In this document: one piece after another, positions 1 to 9,308 of the stretch
Numbering within the stretch: position 1 is the first letter of the stretch
Layout: every line of letters starts with the position of its first letter
NCBI RefSeq assembly: GCF_000272005.1
Contig: NZ_AKKU01000015.1
Span: forward strand, 62,001-126,000
DNA from: Alishewanella agri BL06
GTDB lineage: Bacteria; Pseudomonadota; Gammaproteobacteria; Enterobacterales; Alteromonadaceae
Reading direction: 5' to 3'
Length of the DNA stretch: 64,000 nucleotides
Made by a program: the position numbers and the translations under genes
Notes under the pieces: generated by a model
Database searches by the model: none
The model's input: the letters and a program-made list of their open reading frames with translations, nothing else
What the model was told of the DNA's origin: nothing

Positions 1-51
1 AACTGATATTTTCAAACCTTAATCCTCTGCCGGCCAGTGTAACCGGATAAT

Positions 52-67
52 ATGACAATTTTATGAC
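52..67 (-). promoter_or_regulatory. Pho box, target outside window
   Basis: Read on the minus strand the site is GTCATAAAATTGTCAT: two GTCAT half sites 11 bp apart, as in the PhoB consensus. It lies just beyond the end of pstA on the side away from that gene, so its promoter would fire leftward out of the window. A missing pstB or phoU gene is a plausible target, but this cannot be seen. Confidence 0.65.
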
Positions 68-70
68 TAA

Positions 71-88
71 TAGGGCGTGTTGACGTTT
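71..88 (+). repeat. Solitary MITE terminal inverted repeat (left-end orientation)
   Basis: TAGGGCGTGTTGACGTTT here is identical to the left end of the 269-bp MITE-like element at 46004-46272. No matching right end lies nearby, and the sequence after it is the 3' end of pstA. It is therefore a solo end or remnant. The reverse-oriented copy at 17602-17616 is the only other solo end seen. Confidence 0.7.
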
Positions 89-95
89 ACTCGAC

Positions 96-1451
96 CTAGA
101 CCACCCGACGCCGATAGTAACGCCGTAACCGCATCGCCAGTAAATTTAATACACCAATCAACACGAGCAGCACCAGAGCAATCGCAAATACTCTGGGTTC
201 AGCGGCATCCGCATTCGAGCTCTGTAAACCGACATCATAGATTTGAAAGCCCAGACTCATAATTTGCTGATCCAGTTGGATATAAGGTGCGCTACTACTA
301 AGCGGCAATACCGGCGCATATTTTACTACGCCAACAAAAATCAACGGCGCTACCTCGCCAGCGGCGCGAGATACCGCCAGGATAATACCGGTTAACATCG
401 CCGGGCGGGCAGCCGGTAGGATCAGCTTACGCAACACTTCGGCTTTGGTCGCGCCCAGCGCATAACCCCCTAAGCGTAAACTGGATGGGATCCGCGCCAA
501 TCCCTCCTCGGTTGCGACTATTACCACCGGCAGAGTCAGTAGCGCCAGCGTCAGCGATACCCAGATCAGGCCGGGGGTGCCAAAGGTGGGTTGCGGTAAT
601 CGCTCCGGGTAAAACAGCTGGTCAATACTGCCACCCAACACATAGACAAAAAAGCCCAGGCCAAAGACGCCAAATACCACAGACGGCACGCCAGCCAGAT
701 TATGTACGCTGAGTCTCACCAGACGCACCAAACGGCCATCCCGTGCATATTCGTGCAGATAAATCCCCGCCATAATACCGATCGGTGCTACGACTACCGC
801 CATAAGTAACACCGACAACAGCGTACCGGTAATAGCCGGCAGTATGCCACCGGCACTGTTCGCTTCACGCGGTTCAGTACTGAGAAAAGACCACCATTGC
901 CCGGCAAACCAGCGCATCTTTTGCAACCAACTTAAGCTATTGGGTGCCAACTGCAGCATAATATCTGCTTGCTGCAGCCGCAGTTGCTGGCCATTTGCCA
1001 GTTGCAATAGTAACTGGCCCTCTGACATCGCTTGCGGCCAGCCATACAGCTCACCGAACTGCCGATGCCTGACCAGCAAGACCTCTGGTGGTCGCTGCAC
1101 GTCACTAAGCTGCTGTTGCCAGTACCAGCGAAAAGCCGGTGCGCCTGACGGTTGATATCCTTGCTTGACTAATATACGCGTTGCAGGTGCAGAAAAAGTT
1201 AACCCCGCCGCGGCCAACTGTGGAGCCGTCAACTGCTGTTGACTAACCACTTCACCCAGCACCAAAGAAGCCTCATGTGGTGATTCTGCGTTCTGACTAA
1301 CCCGAAATTGCACAATATCAGCCGGCCAGAACAACCCCAGACCACGGCTTAACATCAGATAAGACAGCGCTAGCAGCAGCATCAAAACAAAAGCACTGGC
1401 CAGGGCGGCCAGCCAGAACCAGTAATTGCGCTGATGGTAATCCGGCGTCAT
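96..1451 (-). CDS. pstA: Phosphate ABC transporter permease PstA (first system)
   Basis: Inner-membrane permease subunit of a high-affinity phosphate importer, 451 aa. An N-terminal membrane segment (about residues 13-36) is followed by a periplasmic insert to about residue 200, then the permease domain. The EAA-type cytoplasmic loop is visible near residues 328-370 (GGYALGATKAEVLRK, then SRAAGEVAPL), typical of PstA. Its start overlaps the pstC stop in an ATGA, so the two are translationally coupled. It is longer than enterobacterial PstA (about 296 aa) because of the periplasmic insert, the long form known in marine gammaproteobacteria. No pstB follows within the window. Confidence 0.92.
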   Translation of the reverse strand: MTPDYHQRNYWFWLAALASAFVLMLLLALSYLMLSRGLGLFWPADIVQFRVSQNAESPHEASLVLGEVVSQQQLTAPQLAAAGLTFSAPATRILVKQGYQPSGAPAFRWYWQQQLSDVQRPPEVLLVRHRQFGELYGWPQAMSEGQLLLQLANGQQLRLQQADIMLQLAPNSLSWLQKMRWFAGQWWSFLSTEPREANSAGGILPAITGTLLSVLLMAVVVAPIGIMAGIYLHEYARDGRLVRLVRLSVHNLAGVPSVVFGVFGLGFFVYVLGGSIDQLFYPERLPQPTFGTPGLIWVSLTLALLTLPVVIVATEEGLARIPSSLRLGGYALGATKAEVLRKLILPAARPAMLTGIILAVSRAAGEVAPLIFVGVVKYAPVLPLSSSAPYIQLDQQIMSLGFQIYDVGLQSSNADAAEPRVFAIALVLLVLIGVLNLLAMRLRRYYRRRVV

Positions 1452-3280
1452 GTGTCCAGCCTCTGGAAATTGCGTTTTAGCCGCTGGCGTACCAGATCAG
1501 CCAGGGTGTTAGCCATAAAGGTGAAAATAAATAACAGAATAGCGACTAAAAACAACATCCGGTAATGGCTACTGTCAACTGCAGCTTCCGGTAACTCAAT
1601 GGTCAGAGTGGCAGTTAAACTGCGTAGCCCCTCAAACAGGTTAAAGTTGCTGATTGGCGCATTACCGGTTGCCATTAAAATAATCATCGTTTCGCCCAGC
1701 GCCCGGCCCAGCCCCAACATGACCGCAGCCAGGACGCCTGGCAACGACAGTGGCCAAATCACCCGCCGCACGATTTGCCAATGCGTCGCGCCCAGTGCTG
1801 ATGCCCCCAGCGTTAACTGCCGCGGTACCTGTGACATCACATCGTAGCAAATACTAAAAATGATTGGTAACACCGCAAAGCCCATTGCCAGACCAACGAC
1901 CAAGGCATTACGCTGCTGATAACTGACGCCCTGCTCGTTTAACCAAAACCGAAAACTGCCGCTAAAAAACTGTTGTTGCAGGGTGTCACCGCCCAGTAAC
2001 GCCAGATAAGCTGTAACAAACAGCAAGGCGGCCAGCAGCATTAAATCCCAGCCGCTGCCAGGGATCTGTTGCCAGCGCTTCGGCAGCCGCGGCCACAGCC
2101 GCGCCAAAGCCAGCACCAGCAAGGGCAGCAGCAATAAAAACAGCAGCAATGCCAGCAAATGTTGCTCCAACGCCGGCGCCAGCCAGATCGCGGCCAGAAA
2201 ACCGATAATTACCGTTGGAAACAAGGCCAACAGCTCAATCAGCTGACTGAGCCTGCTACGTAACGGCTCACTGAGGAAACAGGCGGTATAAAGTGCCGCC
2301 AGTATGCCCAGCGGAACCGCAACCAGCATGGCATAAAATGCGGCTTTCAAGGTGCCAATAGTCAAAGGCACTAGTGAGTACTTACCCTGTCTTAACTCGG
2401 CGCCGCCACTACTTTGCCAGACATACTCCGGCTGCTGCCAACCTTCGTACCAGACCTTCTGGAACAGGGTGCGCCAGGAGATTTCCGGATGACGGTTGTC
2501 CAGTTGTAATGCAGTTGGTTCGCCTGGCCCCAGCAACCATAACTGTTCGTTACGCTGGCTAAACTGTAACCTGGTCGCCCTTTGATACTCCGCAGCCTGC
2601 CCCTGCCACAAAGGTTTAGTCAGATTGGCGTAAAACAGGCTCACGCCCCCCGCGGCATCCAGCACAGCAAAACCACTGCGGCCCTGTTCAGGTGCAATAT
2701 CGACAATGGCCGCATTGCGTCTGGCAAAAGGCTTAATCCAACTGATACGGAGCTGCCCGTGCTCATCAGGCAAGAAAAACCATTGTTTCAGCTGGCCACT
2801 ACTGTCACCGGAAACAATACTTTGCTTGCCTGCCAACCAACGCAGCGTCGTTAAATTCACAGTGCGATCCGTTAACGATAAACGCTGCAAACAGCCCGCT
2901 TCAGGTTGTCGTTGCCACCATAAACAAGCCTCGCCATTACTGGCAGCCAACAACAGATAACCTTGCAATGGCTCGACTAAGCTAAAGGCCACCTCAAAAC
3001 CGGCAGCAGTCGCCGCTGCTGCCGGTATCGGAGCTGGCGTTATGTCAAAAGCGGGGGGGGAGTGTTCTACCACTATCGGCTGAGCAGAAACCGGTTTAAA
3101 CAACGGCGTGACCTCTGTCAGCAGATAAACGAAGATCCCAAGCAAGGCCAGAATCACACTGCCACCTGCCAGTGTAATCAACCAGGACCAGAGTCGGTTC
3201 AACCAGCGGCGCTGCTGCGTTCGACGCTGCCGCTGTTTACCGGCGGGTAAGCGACTCAGCGGCGGGGTGCCTTGTGTCAT
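1448..3280 (-). CDS. pstC: Phosphate ABC transporter permease PstC (first system), with large periplasmic domain
   Basis: Second permease subunit of the first Pst system, 610 aa against about 319 in E. coli. One membrane segment near residues 32-55 is followed by about 240 residues that look like WD/beta-propeller repeats (LRWLAGKQSIVSGDSSGQL, EQGRSGFAVLDAAG). The six-helix permease domain starts near residue 305, with the EAA loop LGASALGATHWQIVRR and RALGETM. It overlaps pstS upstream and pstA downstream by ATGA junctions. The extra domain is presumably periplasmic; its role is unknown. The PstC assignment rests on the permease half. Confidence 0.9.
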   Translation of the reverse strand: MTQGTPPLSRLPAGKQRQRRTQQRRWLNRLWSWLITLAGGSVILALLGIFVYLLTEVTPLFKPVSAQPIVVEHSPPAFDITPAPIPAAAATAAGFEVAFSLVEPLQGYLLLAASNGEACLWWQRQPEAGCLQRLSLTDRTVNLTTLRWLAGKQSIVSGDSSGQLKQWFFLPDEHGQLRISWIKPFARRNAAIVDIAPEQGRSGFAVLDAAGGVSLFYANLTKPLWQGQAAEYQRATRLQFSQRNEQLWLLGPGEPTALQLDNRHPEISWRTLFQKVWYEGWQQPEYVWQSSGGAELRQGKYSLVPLTIGTLKAAFYAMLVAVPLGILAALYTACFLSEPLRSRLSQLIELLALFPTVIIGFLAAIWLAPALEQHLLALLLFLLLLPLLVLALARLWPRLPKRWQQIPGSGWDLMLLAALLFVTAYLALLGGDTLQQQFFSGSFRFWLNEQGVSYQQRNALVVGLAMGFAVLPIIFSICYDVMSQVPRQLTLGASALGATHWQIVRRVIWPLSLPGVLAAVMLGLGRALGETMIILMATGNAPISNFNLFEGLRSLTATLTIELPEAAVDSSHYRMLFLVAILLFIFTFMANTLADLVRQRLKRNFQRLDT

Positions 3281-4260
3281 AATCCCAACTCCTGAATCGC
3301 CTGCGCTCGCAGTGCCGCTGGCACTGGTACTAAACCATCATTACTGAGTAAGGCTTGTCCCTCGGCCGATAACACAAAACGCAAAAATGCCTGTTCAGCG
3401 GCAGGCAGGGCGCGCGCCGGCGCTTTATTCAGATAAATATAGAGTACCCTGGCCAGTGGATAACGACCACTGATGGCGTGTTCCGGCGTCGGCATTAGCG
3501 CCGGGCTGTTGGCGTCAGCCTGCAGCGCCAGTATTTTCACACCGGCAATTTGCTGGCCTAGCCCAGAATAGCCAATGGCATTGACACTTTGACTCACCGC
3601 CCGCACCACCGCCGCCGCGCCGGGTAATTGCTGCACCCGTTGTTGATAATCGCCCTCACACAGCACCTGCTGGCGGAAGAAACCATAGGTTCCGGAGGCC
3701 GGATTGCGGCCATAAGCGGCGACTGGACGGGATTGCCAGGTGCCAGCGAGGCCGAGTTCACCCCAGCGCTCAATCGCGGCCTGGCGATGACATAAGCGAT
3801 TTTGAGCATAAATACTTTCCAGCTGCGCCATGCTGATACTGCGCAGCGGATTGTCCTGATGCACATAGAGCGCCAGCATATCCAGCGCGACAGGCACGGC
3901 TATAGCATCGTAGCCAAAGCGACGCCGGAACCGTTCTTGCTCGACGGCCAGCATCGGCCGGCTCATTGGCCCCAAGCTGGCAGTGCCCTCTAATAGTGCT
4001 ACCGGCGCTGTCGCCGAGCCACTGCTTTGGATCTGTAAATTTAATTGCGGATGTAACGCCACAAACTGCCGCCGCCAGATCATCATCATATTATGTAGGG
4101 TGTCAGAGCCGGTGCTGGACAAGGTGCCGCTGAGCGGCGTGGGCTCGGCCACAGCAAGCGTTGCGCTTTGTTCAGGCGAGACTGCCCTGAGTGCCGGGCT
4201 TAACGCCGCCAGCACTAAGCTAATTATCATCAGGCGCAATTTTGCGGTTGCAACTAACAT
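3277..4260 (-). CDS. Phosphate-binding protein PstS-like (first system)
   Basis: Periplasmic substrate-binding protein, 327 aa, with an N-terminal signal peptide (SLVLAALSPALRA). The PstS-type signature GTLSSTGSDTLHNMM near residues 45-60 supplies phosphate contacts, and SGSATAPVALLEG and GRNPASGTYGFF follow. The ATG at 4260 is preferred over the TTG one codon earlier, because it has an AGG ribosome site at suitable distance. It is first in a coupled pstS-pstC-pstA operon. I see no Pho box in the 174 bp before it, unlike the second Pst system, so it may be expressed at a basal level. Confidence 0.88.
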   Translation of the reverse strand: MLVATAKLRLMIISLVLAALSPALRAVSPEQSATLAVAEPTPLSGTLSSTGSDTLHNMMMIWRRQFVALHPQLNLQIQSSGSATAPVALLEGTASLGPMSRPMLAVEQERFRRRFGYDAIAVPVALDMLALYVHQDNPLRSISMAQLESIYAQNRLCHRQAAIERWGELGLAGTWQSRPVAAYGRNPASGTYGFFRQQVLCEGDYQQRVQQLPGAAAVVRAVSQSVNAIGYSGLGQQIAGVKILALQADANSPALMPTPEHAISGRYPLARVLYIYLNKAPARALPAAEQAFLRFVLSAEGQALLSNDGLVPVPAALRAQAIQELGL

Positions 4261-4434
4261 CAAAGCCTAAGCATCTTGTCAAAAACGCCATCTTAGCGCA
4301 GCGACTGCGCTGACGCCTAGCAGAGTAAATAAAAATTCACAGATAACTGTAAAAACATCAAGTTGCCGCTAAACTCTATGCAGAGAAAAAACGATACCCA
4401 AAAGCATTATATCTTCCCTAATACAGGAGTTCGC

Positions 4435-4932
4435 ATGAAGCAGTTGGTGTTAACCATTATCGGTAAAGATAAAGCTGGCCTCGTTGAGCAATTATCCCGG
4501 GTAATCAATGAGCATCGTGGTAACTGGATGGCCAGTAACTTAAGTCACTTAGCTGGCTATTTTGCCGGTATAGTGCAAATTGAAGTTGCTGAGCCGGACC
4601 TGGCTGATCTGACCCAGGCGCTTGGCCAGGTGAAAGATTTGGATATCCGGGTGCAGCAAGGCGAAGATAGCCAGCTGGATAAGCAACAGCAATTACGCTT
4701 TGTCATTACCGGCAACGACCGTCCCGGCATAGTACGCGAACTCTCAACGGTATTAAGCCACAAAGGTGCCAATATTATTGCCTTTGAAAGCAGCAAACAA
4801 AGCGCGCCGAACTGGGGCTCGCCGTTATTTCATGCCGAAGCGACCGTGCAATTGCCAGCAGGATTAAAGCGGGATGATGTCACTGCCGCACTCGAGGCTA
4901 TCGCCACCGATATTGTTGTCGATCTAGAATAA
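4435..4932 (+). CDS. gcvR: Glycine cleavage system transcriptional repressor-like ACT protein
   Basis: GcvR family, 165 aa, two ACT domains: residues about 1-75 starting KQLVLTIIGKDKAGLVEQLS, and about 85-160 starting LRFVITGNDRPGIVRELS. In E. coli GcvR binds glycine and the activator GcvA and so represses the glycine cleavage operon; it has no DNA-binding domain of its own. The ATG at 4435 has AGGAG five bases upstream, which sets the start over an in-frame ATG 72 bases earlier. It is divergent from pstS and upstream of ppk. Gcv genes are not in the window, so the exact partner is unproven. Confidence 0.82.
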   Translation: MKQLVLTIIGKDKAGLVEQLSRVINEHRGNWMASNLSHLAGYFAGIVQIEVAEPDLADLTQALGQVKDLDIRVQQGEDSQLDKQQQLRFVITGNDRPGIVRELSTVLSHKGANIIAFESSKQSAPNWGSPLFHAEATVQLPAGLKRDDVTAALEAIATDIVVDLE

Positions 4933-4960
4933 CCAGGACCCACAGTGCCCTCGCACGGCA

Positions 4961-4978
4961 CTGTCATCGCTTTGTCAC
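4961..4978 (+). promoter_or_regulatory. Pho box upstream of ppk
   Basis: CTGTCATCGCTTTGTCAC matches the PhoB consensus (CTGTCAT, four-base A/T spacer, CTGTCAC) closely, and a further ACTGACAT half site follows. It ends 46 bp before the ppk start, right for PhoB-activated transcription of ppk-ppx. Confidence 0.85.
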
Positions 4979-5024
4979 AAAACTGACATAGAGTGCTTTG
5001 CAAGCAGTAAGCAGGAGCAAATTC

Positions 5025-7157
5025 ATGGAACAGCAGCACACCCCGGCCCCGTCCTCTGAGTATCCATTATTTCCGAGAGAACTCAGTTGGTTGGCCTTTA
5101 ACGGCCGGGTGTTACAGGAAGCCGCCGATACCCGCAACCCACCCATTGAGCGGCTGAGATTTCTCGGTATTTATTCTAACAACCTGGATGAGTTTTTCCG
5201 GGTGCGGGTTGCCGATGTGAAACGCCGTATTCTGCTGAAAAAATATCAAACCTATGAACACGAAGATGCTGAGCTGCTGCTGATTGAAATTCAAAACCAG
5301 GTATTGCAGCTGGGTAAGCAGTTCAACAAAATCTACCTGGATATTCAGTTGGAGCTGCGTAAACACAATATTGAGTTAATTGACGACAGTAAACTGACCG
5401 AGTTGCAATCCGGCTGGGTAAAAAGCTTTTTTAAAAATGAAGTTAAAAAGCATATCTCACCGATCATTCTGTCCAGCACTGATGCCTCGCTCAGTAAGAT
5501 CCTTGAAGATAATACGACCTATCTGATGGTGGAAATGACCGGCAGTAATAAACCGGAATATGCCATAGTGCAGGTACCCACAGATGAAGTATCGCGTTTT
5601 ATTGAGCTGCCGCTAAATCTGAATACCCGGAAGAAGAACGGTCATTACCGCCGGCAGATTTTGTTACTGGACGATATTATTAATCACTGTATTGGCGATT
5701 TATTTCAGGGCTTTTTTGAGTTTGACCAAATCTGTGCCTTCTCGCTCAAGCTGACCCGTGACGCTGAGTACAATATCAGCGATACGCTGGATCAGAGCTT
5801 GATTGATAAAATGTCCAAAGGGATCCGCCAGCGGCTGAAATCAGAACCGACGCGCTTGGTCTATGATGCTGCTATGCCGGAGCAAATGTTAAAAGTGCTG
5901 ACTAAACAGCTTGGCACCGGCTCGATGGATGCGTTAATTGCCGGTAGCCGCTACCGTAACTTCAAAGACTTTATCGGTTTTCCCAACCTGGGCCACCAGA
6001 GTATGGAGTTTGCGCCGCTGCCGCCGTTGCCCAGTGCAGATTTTGAAGCGCATCCCACTACTTTTGACGCCATTCGTAATGCCGATATTATGTTGTACTA
6101 CCCTTATCACAGCTTTGGCTACTTTACCGAGTGGGTACGGCAGGCGTCATTCGACCCTAAGGTCACCCATATCAAAATCACCATGTACCGGGTAGCGAAA
6201 CATTCGCGGGTTATTCATTCGCTGCTGGATGCGGTGCGTAATGGTAAGAAAGTTACCGTGGTAGTCGAATTAAAAGCGCGTTTTGATGAAGAAAACAACA
6301 TCAATTGGGCCAGAAAAATGACCGATGCCGGTATTGAAGTCATTTTTGGCCAGACCACGCTAAAGATTCACTCGAAGATTTGTCTAATTACCCGGCTTGA
6401 GAAAGGTAAGCCGGTACGCTATGGCCATATCGGCAGTGGTAACTTTAACGAAAAAACAGCGCGTATCTACACCGACATGAGCTTATTTACCTGCCATCCG
6501 GAAATCACCGCTGAAATTGAGCAGGTTTTTGAGTTTATTCAATACTCATACCGGCCATTCCAGTTTAATCATTTAATTGTGTCGCCTACCTGGAGCCGGC
6601 CGAAATTGCTGCAGTTAATTCAGCGTGAAATCGACTTCGCGGTGAGTGGCCGTAAAGCAGAGATTTTCCTGAAAGTGAATAATCTGGTCGACGAAGAAAT
6701 TGTGCAGTTGCTGTACAAAGCCAGTCAGGCCGGTGTCAAGATCCGGATGATTATTCGTGGAATGTGTACCCTGGTACCCGGCCTTCCCGGCAAGAGCCAG
6801 AATATTAAAGTGATCAGTATTCTGGACCGTTTTCTCGAACATGCCCGGGTGTATGTATTCCACAATGGCGGTGACACTGATTTATACTTATCTTCGGCCG
6901 ACTGGATGACGCGTAACATCGACCAGCGGGTTGAGGTTGGCGTGCCGATTCTGGATGCAAAAATTAAGCAAACGATTTTAACCACTCTGGATATCCAGTG
7001 GCGGGATAACGTCAAAGCCCGTATGATTGACGCTAAACAGAGTAACCCTTATGTAAAGCGTGGCAATAAGCGGAATATCCGCTCGCAGCAAAGCATCTAT
7101 GATTTCTTTGCTGCCCAAAGCCAGCTGTTACTGCAACAGACTGAACCGGAATTTTGA
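5025..7157 (+). CDS. ppk: Polyphosphate kinase 1
   Basis: PPK1 reversibly transfers the ATP gamma-phosphate to growing polyphosphate at the inner membrane. The protein is 710 aa, close to the family norm (about 690). N domain: FPRELSWLAFNGRVLQEA and NNLDEFFRVRVA. The two phospholipase-D-like C domains carry the autophosphorylated histidine in TLKIHSKICL and the second histidine in VYVFHNGGDTDLYLSSADW. The ATG at 5025 is chosen because AGGAG lies seven bases upstream; an earlier in-frame ATG at 4998 lacks this. It is directly coupled to ppx and preceded by a Pho box, so storage follows phosphate signalling. Confidence 0.97.
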   Translation: MEQQHTPAPSSEYPLFPRELSWLAFNGRVLQEAADTRNPPIERLRFLGIYSNNLDEFFRVRVADVKRRILLKKYQTYEHEDAELLLIEIQNQVLQLGKQFNKIYLDIQLELRKHNIELIDDSKLTELQSGWVKSFFKNEVKKHISPIILSSTDASLSKILEDNTTYLMVEMTGSNKPEYAIVQVPTDEVSRFIELPLNLNTRKKNGHYRRQILLLDDIINHCIGDLFQGFFEFDQICAFSLKLTRDAEYNISDTLDQSLIDKMSKGIRQRLKSEPTRLVYDAAMPEQMLKVLTKQLGTGSMDALIAGSRYRNFKDFIGFPNLGHQSMEFAPLPPLPSADFEAHPTTFDAIRNADIMLYYPYHSFGYFTEWVRQASFDPKVTHIKITMYRVAKHSRVIHSLLDAVRNGKKVTVVVELKARFDEENNINWARKMTDAGIEVIFGQTTLKIHSKICLITRLEKGKPVRYGHIGSGNFNEKTARIYTDMSLFTCHPEITAEIEQVFEFIQYSYRPFQFNHLIVSPTWSRPKLLQLIQREIDFAVSGRKAEIFLKVNNLVDEEIVQLLYKASQAGVKIRMIIRGMCTLVPGLPGKSQNIKVISILDRFLEHARVYVFHNGGDTDLYLSSADWMTRNIDQRVEVGVPILDAKIKQTILTTLDIQWRDNVKARMIDAKQSNPYVKRGNKRNIRSQQSIYDFFAAQSQLLLQQTEPEF

Positions 7158-8707
7158 GCATAACTGAATCAGCCAGCACCACCAGCCCTTATATCGCCGC
7201 AGTTGATTTGGGCTCGAACAGCTTTCACATGGTGATCGCCCGGATTGTCAAGGGCGACATCCAACTGCTGCATCGGGAAAAACAGAAAGTTCAACTGGCC
7301 GAAGGCTTAAACGAAGACTTGGTACTAAGTGAAGAAGCCATCGAGCGCGGGTTGAATGTGCTGCGGCAGTTTGCCGATACTCTGCAACCTTTCGCACCGC
7401 AGTCCGTGCGGGTGATTGCCACCTATACCTTGCGTCGCGCCAAAAATGCCGCCACGTTTTTACGACGGGCAAAAACCTTATTTCCGTTTCCGATTGAAGT
7501 GATTTCCGGTCAGGAAGAAGCACGTTTTATCTATCAGGGCGTCGCACATTTTGAGCACTTTAGTGGCAAGCGGCTGGTCATCGATATCGGTGGTGGCAGT
7601 ACCGAGTTTGCCATCGGCGACGGCGCCCAGCCACTGCGGCTGAGCAGTCGCAATATGGGCTGCGTCAGCTACGCGAAGAGCCATTTTCCGGCAGGGAAAA
7701 TCAGTGCCCGGCGCTTTAACAAGGCCATTATTCAGGCCGAGCAGGAACTGGAGCCGATTATCAGCAGCTTCCGGGCTACGGGTTGGCAGCAAGTCGTCGG
7801 TACCTCGGGCACCATCAAAACACTGCGTGATATTGTGGTCAACTTTGGCTGGACCAACGGACCGGTTGAGTTATGTCATTTATTGCAATTACGCGATTAC
7901 CTGCTTAACTTTGACAACAGTGCAGAGCTGGAACTAACCGGCCTCACCGATGACCGCAAGCTACTGCTCTGCTCGGGTCTGAGTATTCTGATTGCCGCCT
8001 TTCAGATGCTGCAAATTGAACAATTGGTCTATGTTGACGCCGCACTGCGTGAAGGCGTGCTGTATGAGATGAGTGATCGGATGCAACATCTGGATATTCG
8101 CGAACAAACTATGTACAGCTTGCTACAACGCTATGATATCGACCAGGCCCAAGCCAATCGGGTTAAGGGAACGGCGCTGGCGCTGTTGGCGCTGGTGCGC
8201 GATAGCTGGCAACTGGATGACGAAGATGCCTTGCTGCTCGGTTTTGCCGCAACCGTGTATGAAATCGGCCTGCATATTAACTCATCCGGGGTACAAAAAC
8301 ACTCGGCTTACATTCTGCAAAACGCTAACCTGCCGGGCTTCAATCAGGAGCAACAAAGTTTGCTGGCCTGTCTGGTGCGCTTTCACCGCCGTAAAATTCG
8401 TGCTGATGAAATCCCCTATTTCAGCCTGTATGAGTTGCCGAAGGTGATTAACTTGTTGGTACTGTTACGCTTGGCTGTGTTGTTAAATCAAAAACGCCGC
8501 GATGATTTTCTACCGCCTCTGACCGCAACCGCCAAGGTACAATATCTGCAGTTACAACTGGCTCCGGAATGGTTGCAACTGCAAAGCGTGCTGGCCGCCG
8601 ACTTACTGCAAGAGCAGAAAATTCTGAAGAAAATTGCTTTTAAACTGGAGATCCCGACTTTGCAGGATCTGCCCGATGGTGCAGTTTTTACCGAGCTGGC
8701 ATCCTGA
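7154..8707 (+). CDS. ppx: Exopolyphosphatase
   Basis: Ppx/GppA phosphatase, 517 aa, which releases phosphate from polyphosphate ends. It has the ASKHA ATPase-like fold: AAVDLGSNSFHMVIAR near residue 14, VIDIGGGSTEFAIG near residue 140, VGTSGTIKTL near 215. The C-terminal half resembles an HD-type domain (NSSGVQKHSAYILQN). No ATG is available at the N-terminus. A TTG at 7154 overlaps the ppk stop (TTGA), which suggests termination-reinitiation. The opposing activities of ppk and ppx share one transcript, as in E. coli. Confidence 0.95.
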   Translation: MSITESASTTSPYIAAVDLGSNSFHMVIARIVKGDIQLLHREKQKVQLAEGLNEDLVLSEEAIERGLNVLRQFADTLQPFAPQSVRVIATYTLRRAKNAATFLRRAKTLFPFPIEVISGQEEARFIYQGVAHFEHFSGKRLVIDIGGGSTEFAIGDGAQPLRLSSRNMGCVSYAKSHFPAGKISARRFNKAIIQAEQELEPIISSFRATGWQQVVGTSGTIKTLRDIVVNFGWTNGPVELCHLLQLRDYLLNFDNSAELELTGLTDDRKLLLCSGLSILIAAFQMLQIEQLVYVDAALREGVLYEMSDRMQHLDIREQTMYSLLQRYDIDQAQANRVKGTALALLALVRDSWQLDDEDALLLGFAATVYEIGLHINSSGVQKHSAYILQNANLPGFNQEQQSLLACLVRFHRRKIRADEIPYFSLYELPKVINLLVLLRLAVLLNQKRRDDFLPPLTATAKVQYLQLQLAPEWLQLQSVLAADLLQEQKILKKIAFKLEIPTLQDLPDGAVFTELAS

Positions 8708-9306
8708 TGTGTCGCTGTCCCTGGCTTGATCAAAGCAAAGCCGACTATGTCGCTTACCACGACGAGGAATGGGGCGTGCCGGTATTTGATGACCGCAAGT
8801 TATTTGAATATCTGACTCTGGAAGCGGCGCAAGCCGGTTTAAGCTGGTATACGGTGTTAAAAAAGCGCCTGAATTACCGGCTGGCGTTCGCCGGGTTTGA
8901 CCCGGTGCAAGTCGCAATGTTCGACGAGGCTAAAATCCAGAGCCTGCTGCAAAACCCTGGCATTATCCGTAACCAACTCAAAGTTCGGGCTGCGGTGAAT
9001 AATGCAGCACGCTTTTTAGAGGTACAACAAGAGTTTGGCAGCTTTGCCCGTTATCAGTGGCAGTTCGTCAATGGCCAGCCGCTGCTGAATCAGCGCCAGC
9101 AACTCAGTGACTATCCGGCGCGCACTGACATCTCGGACGCCTTTAGTAAAGACTTACAGCGACGTGGTTTTAAATTTGTCGGCTCGACCATTATTTACGC
9201 CCATATGCAGGCCTGTGGTATGGTCAATGATCACAGCCTGGATTGTTTTCGGCGCGACCAAATTATTGCTGGCTATCGCGATTTGCCCGCGCTCGATACG
9301 CTCTAG
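8707..9306 (+). CDS. tag: DNA-3-methyladenine glycosylase I
   Basis: Tag excises 3-methyladenine from alkylated DNA to start base-excision repair. 199 aa, the usual length. Family marks: MCRCPWL at the N-terminus, YHDEEWGVPVFDDRKLFEYLTLE, AGLSWYTVLKKR, and the zinc/tail motif NDHSLDCFRR near the end. The ATG overlaps the ppx stop (TGATG), so it is probably translated from the ppk-ppx transcript, an unexpected partner for phosphate storage. Its stop is two bases from the convergent phoR stop. Confidence 0.95.
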   Translation: MCRCPWLDQSKADYVAYHDEEWGVPVFDDRKLFEYLTLEAAQAGLSWYTVLKKRLNYRLAFAGFDPVQVAMFDEAKIQSLLQNPGIIRNQLKVRAAVNNAARFLEVQQEFGSFARYQWQFVNGQPLLNQRQQLSDYPARTDISDAFSKDLQRRGFKFVGSTIIYAHMQACGMVNDHSLDCFRRDQIIAGYRDLPALDTL

Positions 9307-9308
9307 CA

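Noticed and set aside
4942-4964. 8-bp perfect hairpin after gcvR
   Set aside because: No T run follows and it overlaps the ppk Pho box, so it is not a convincing terminator.
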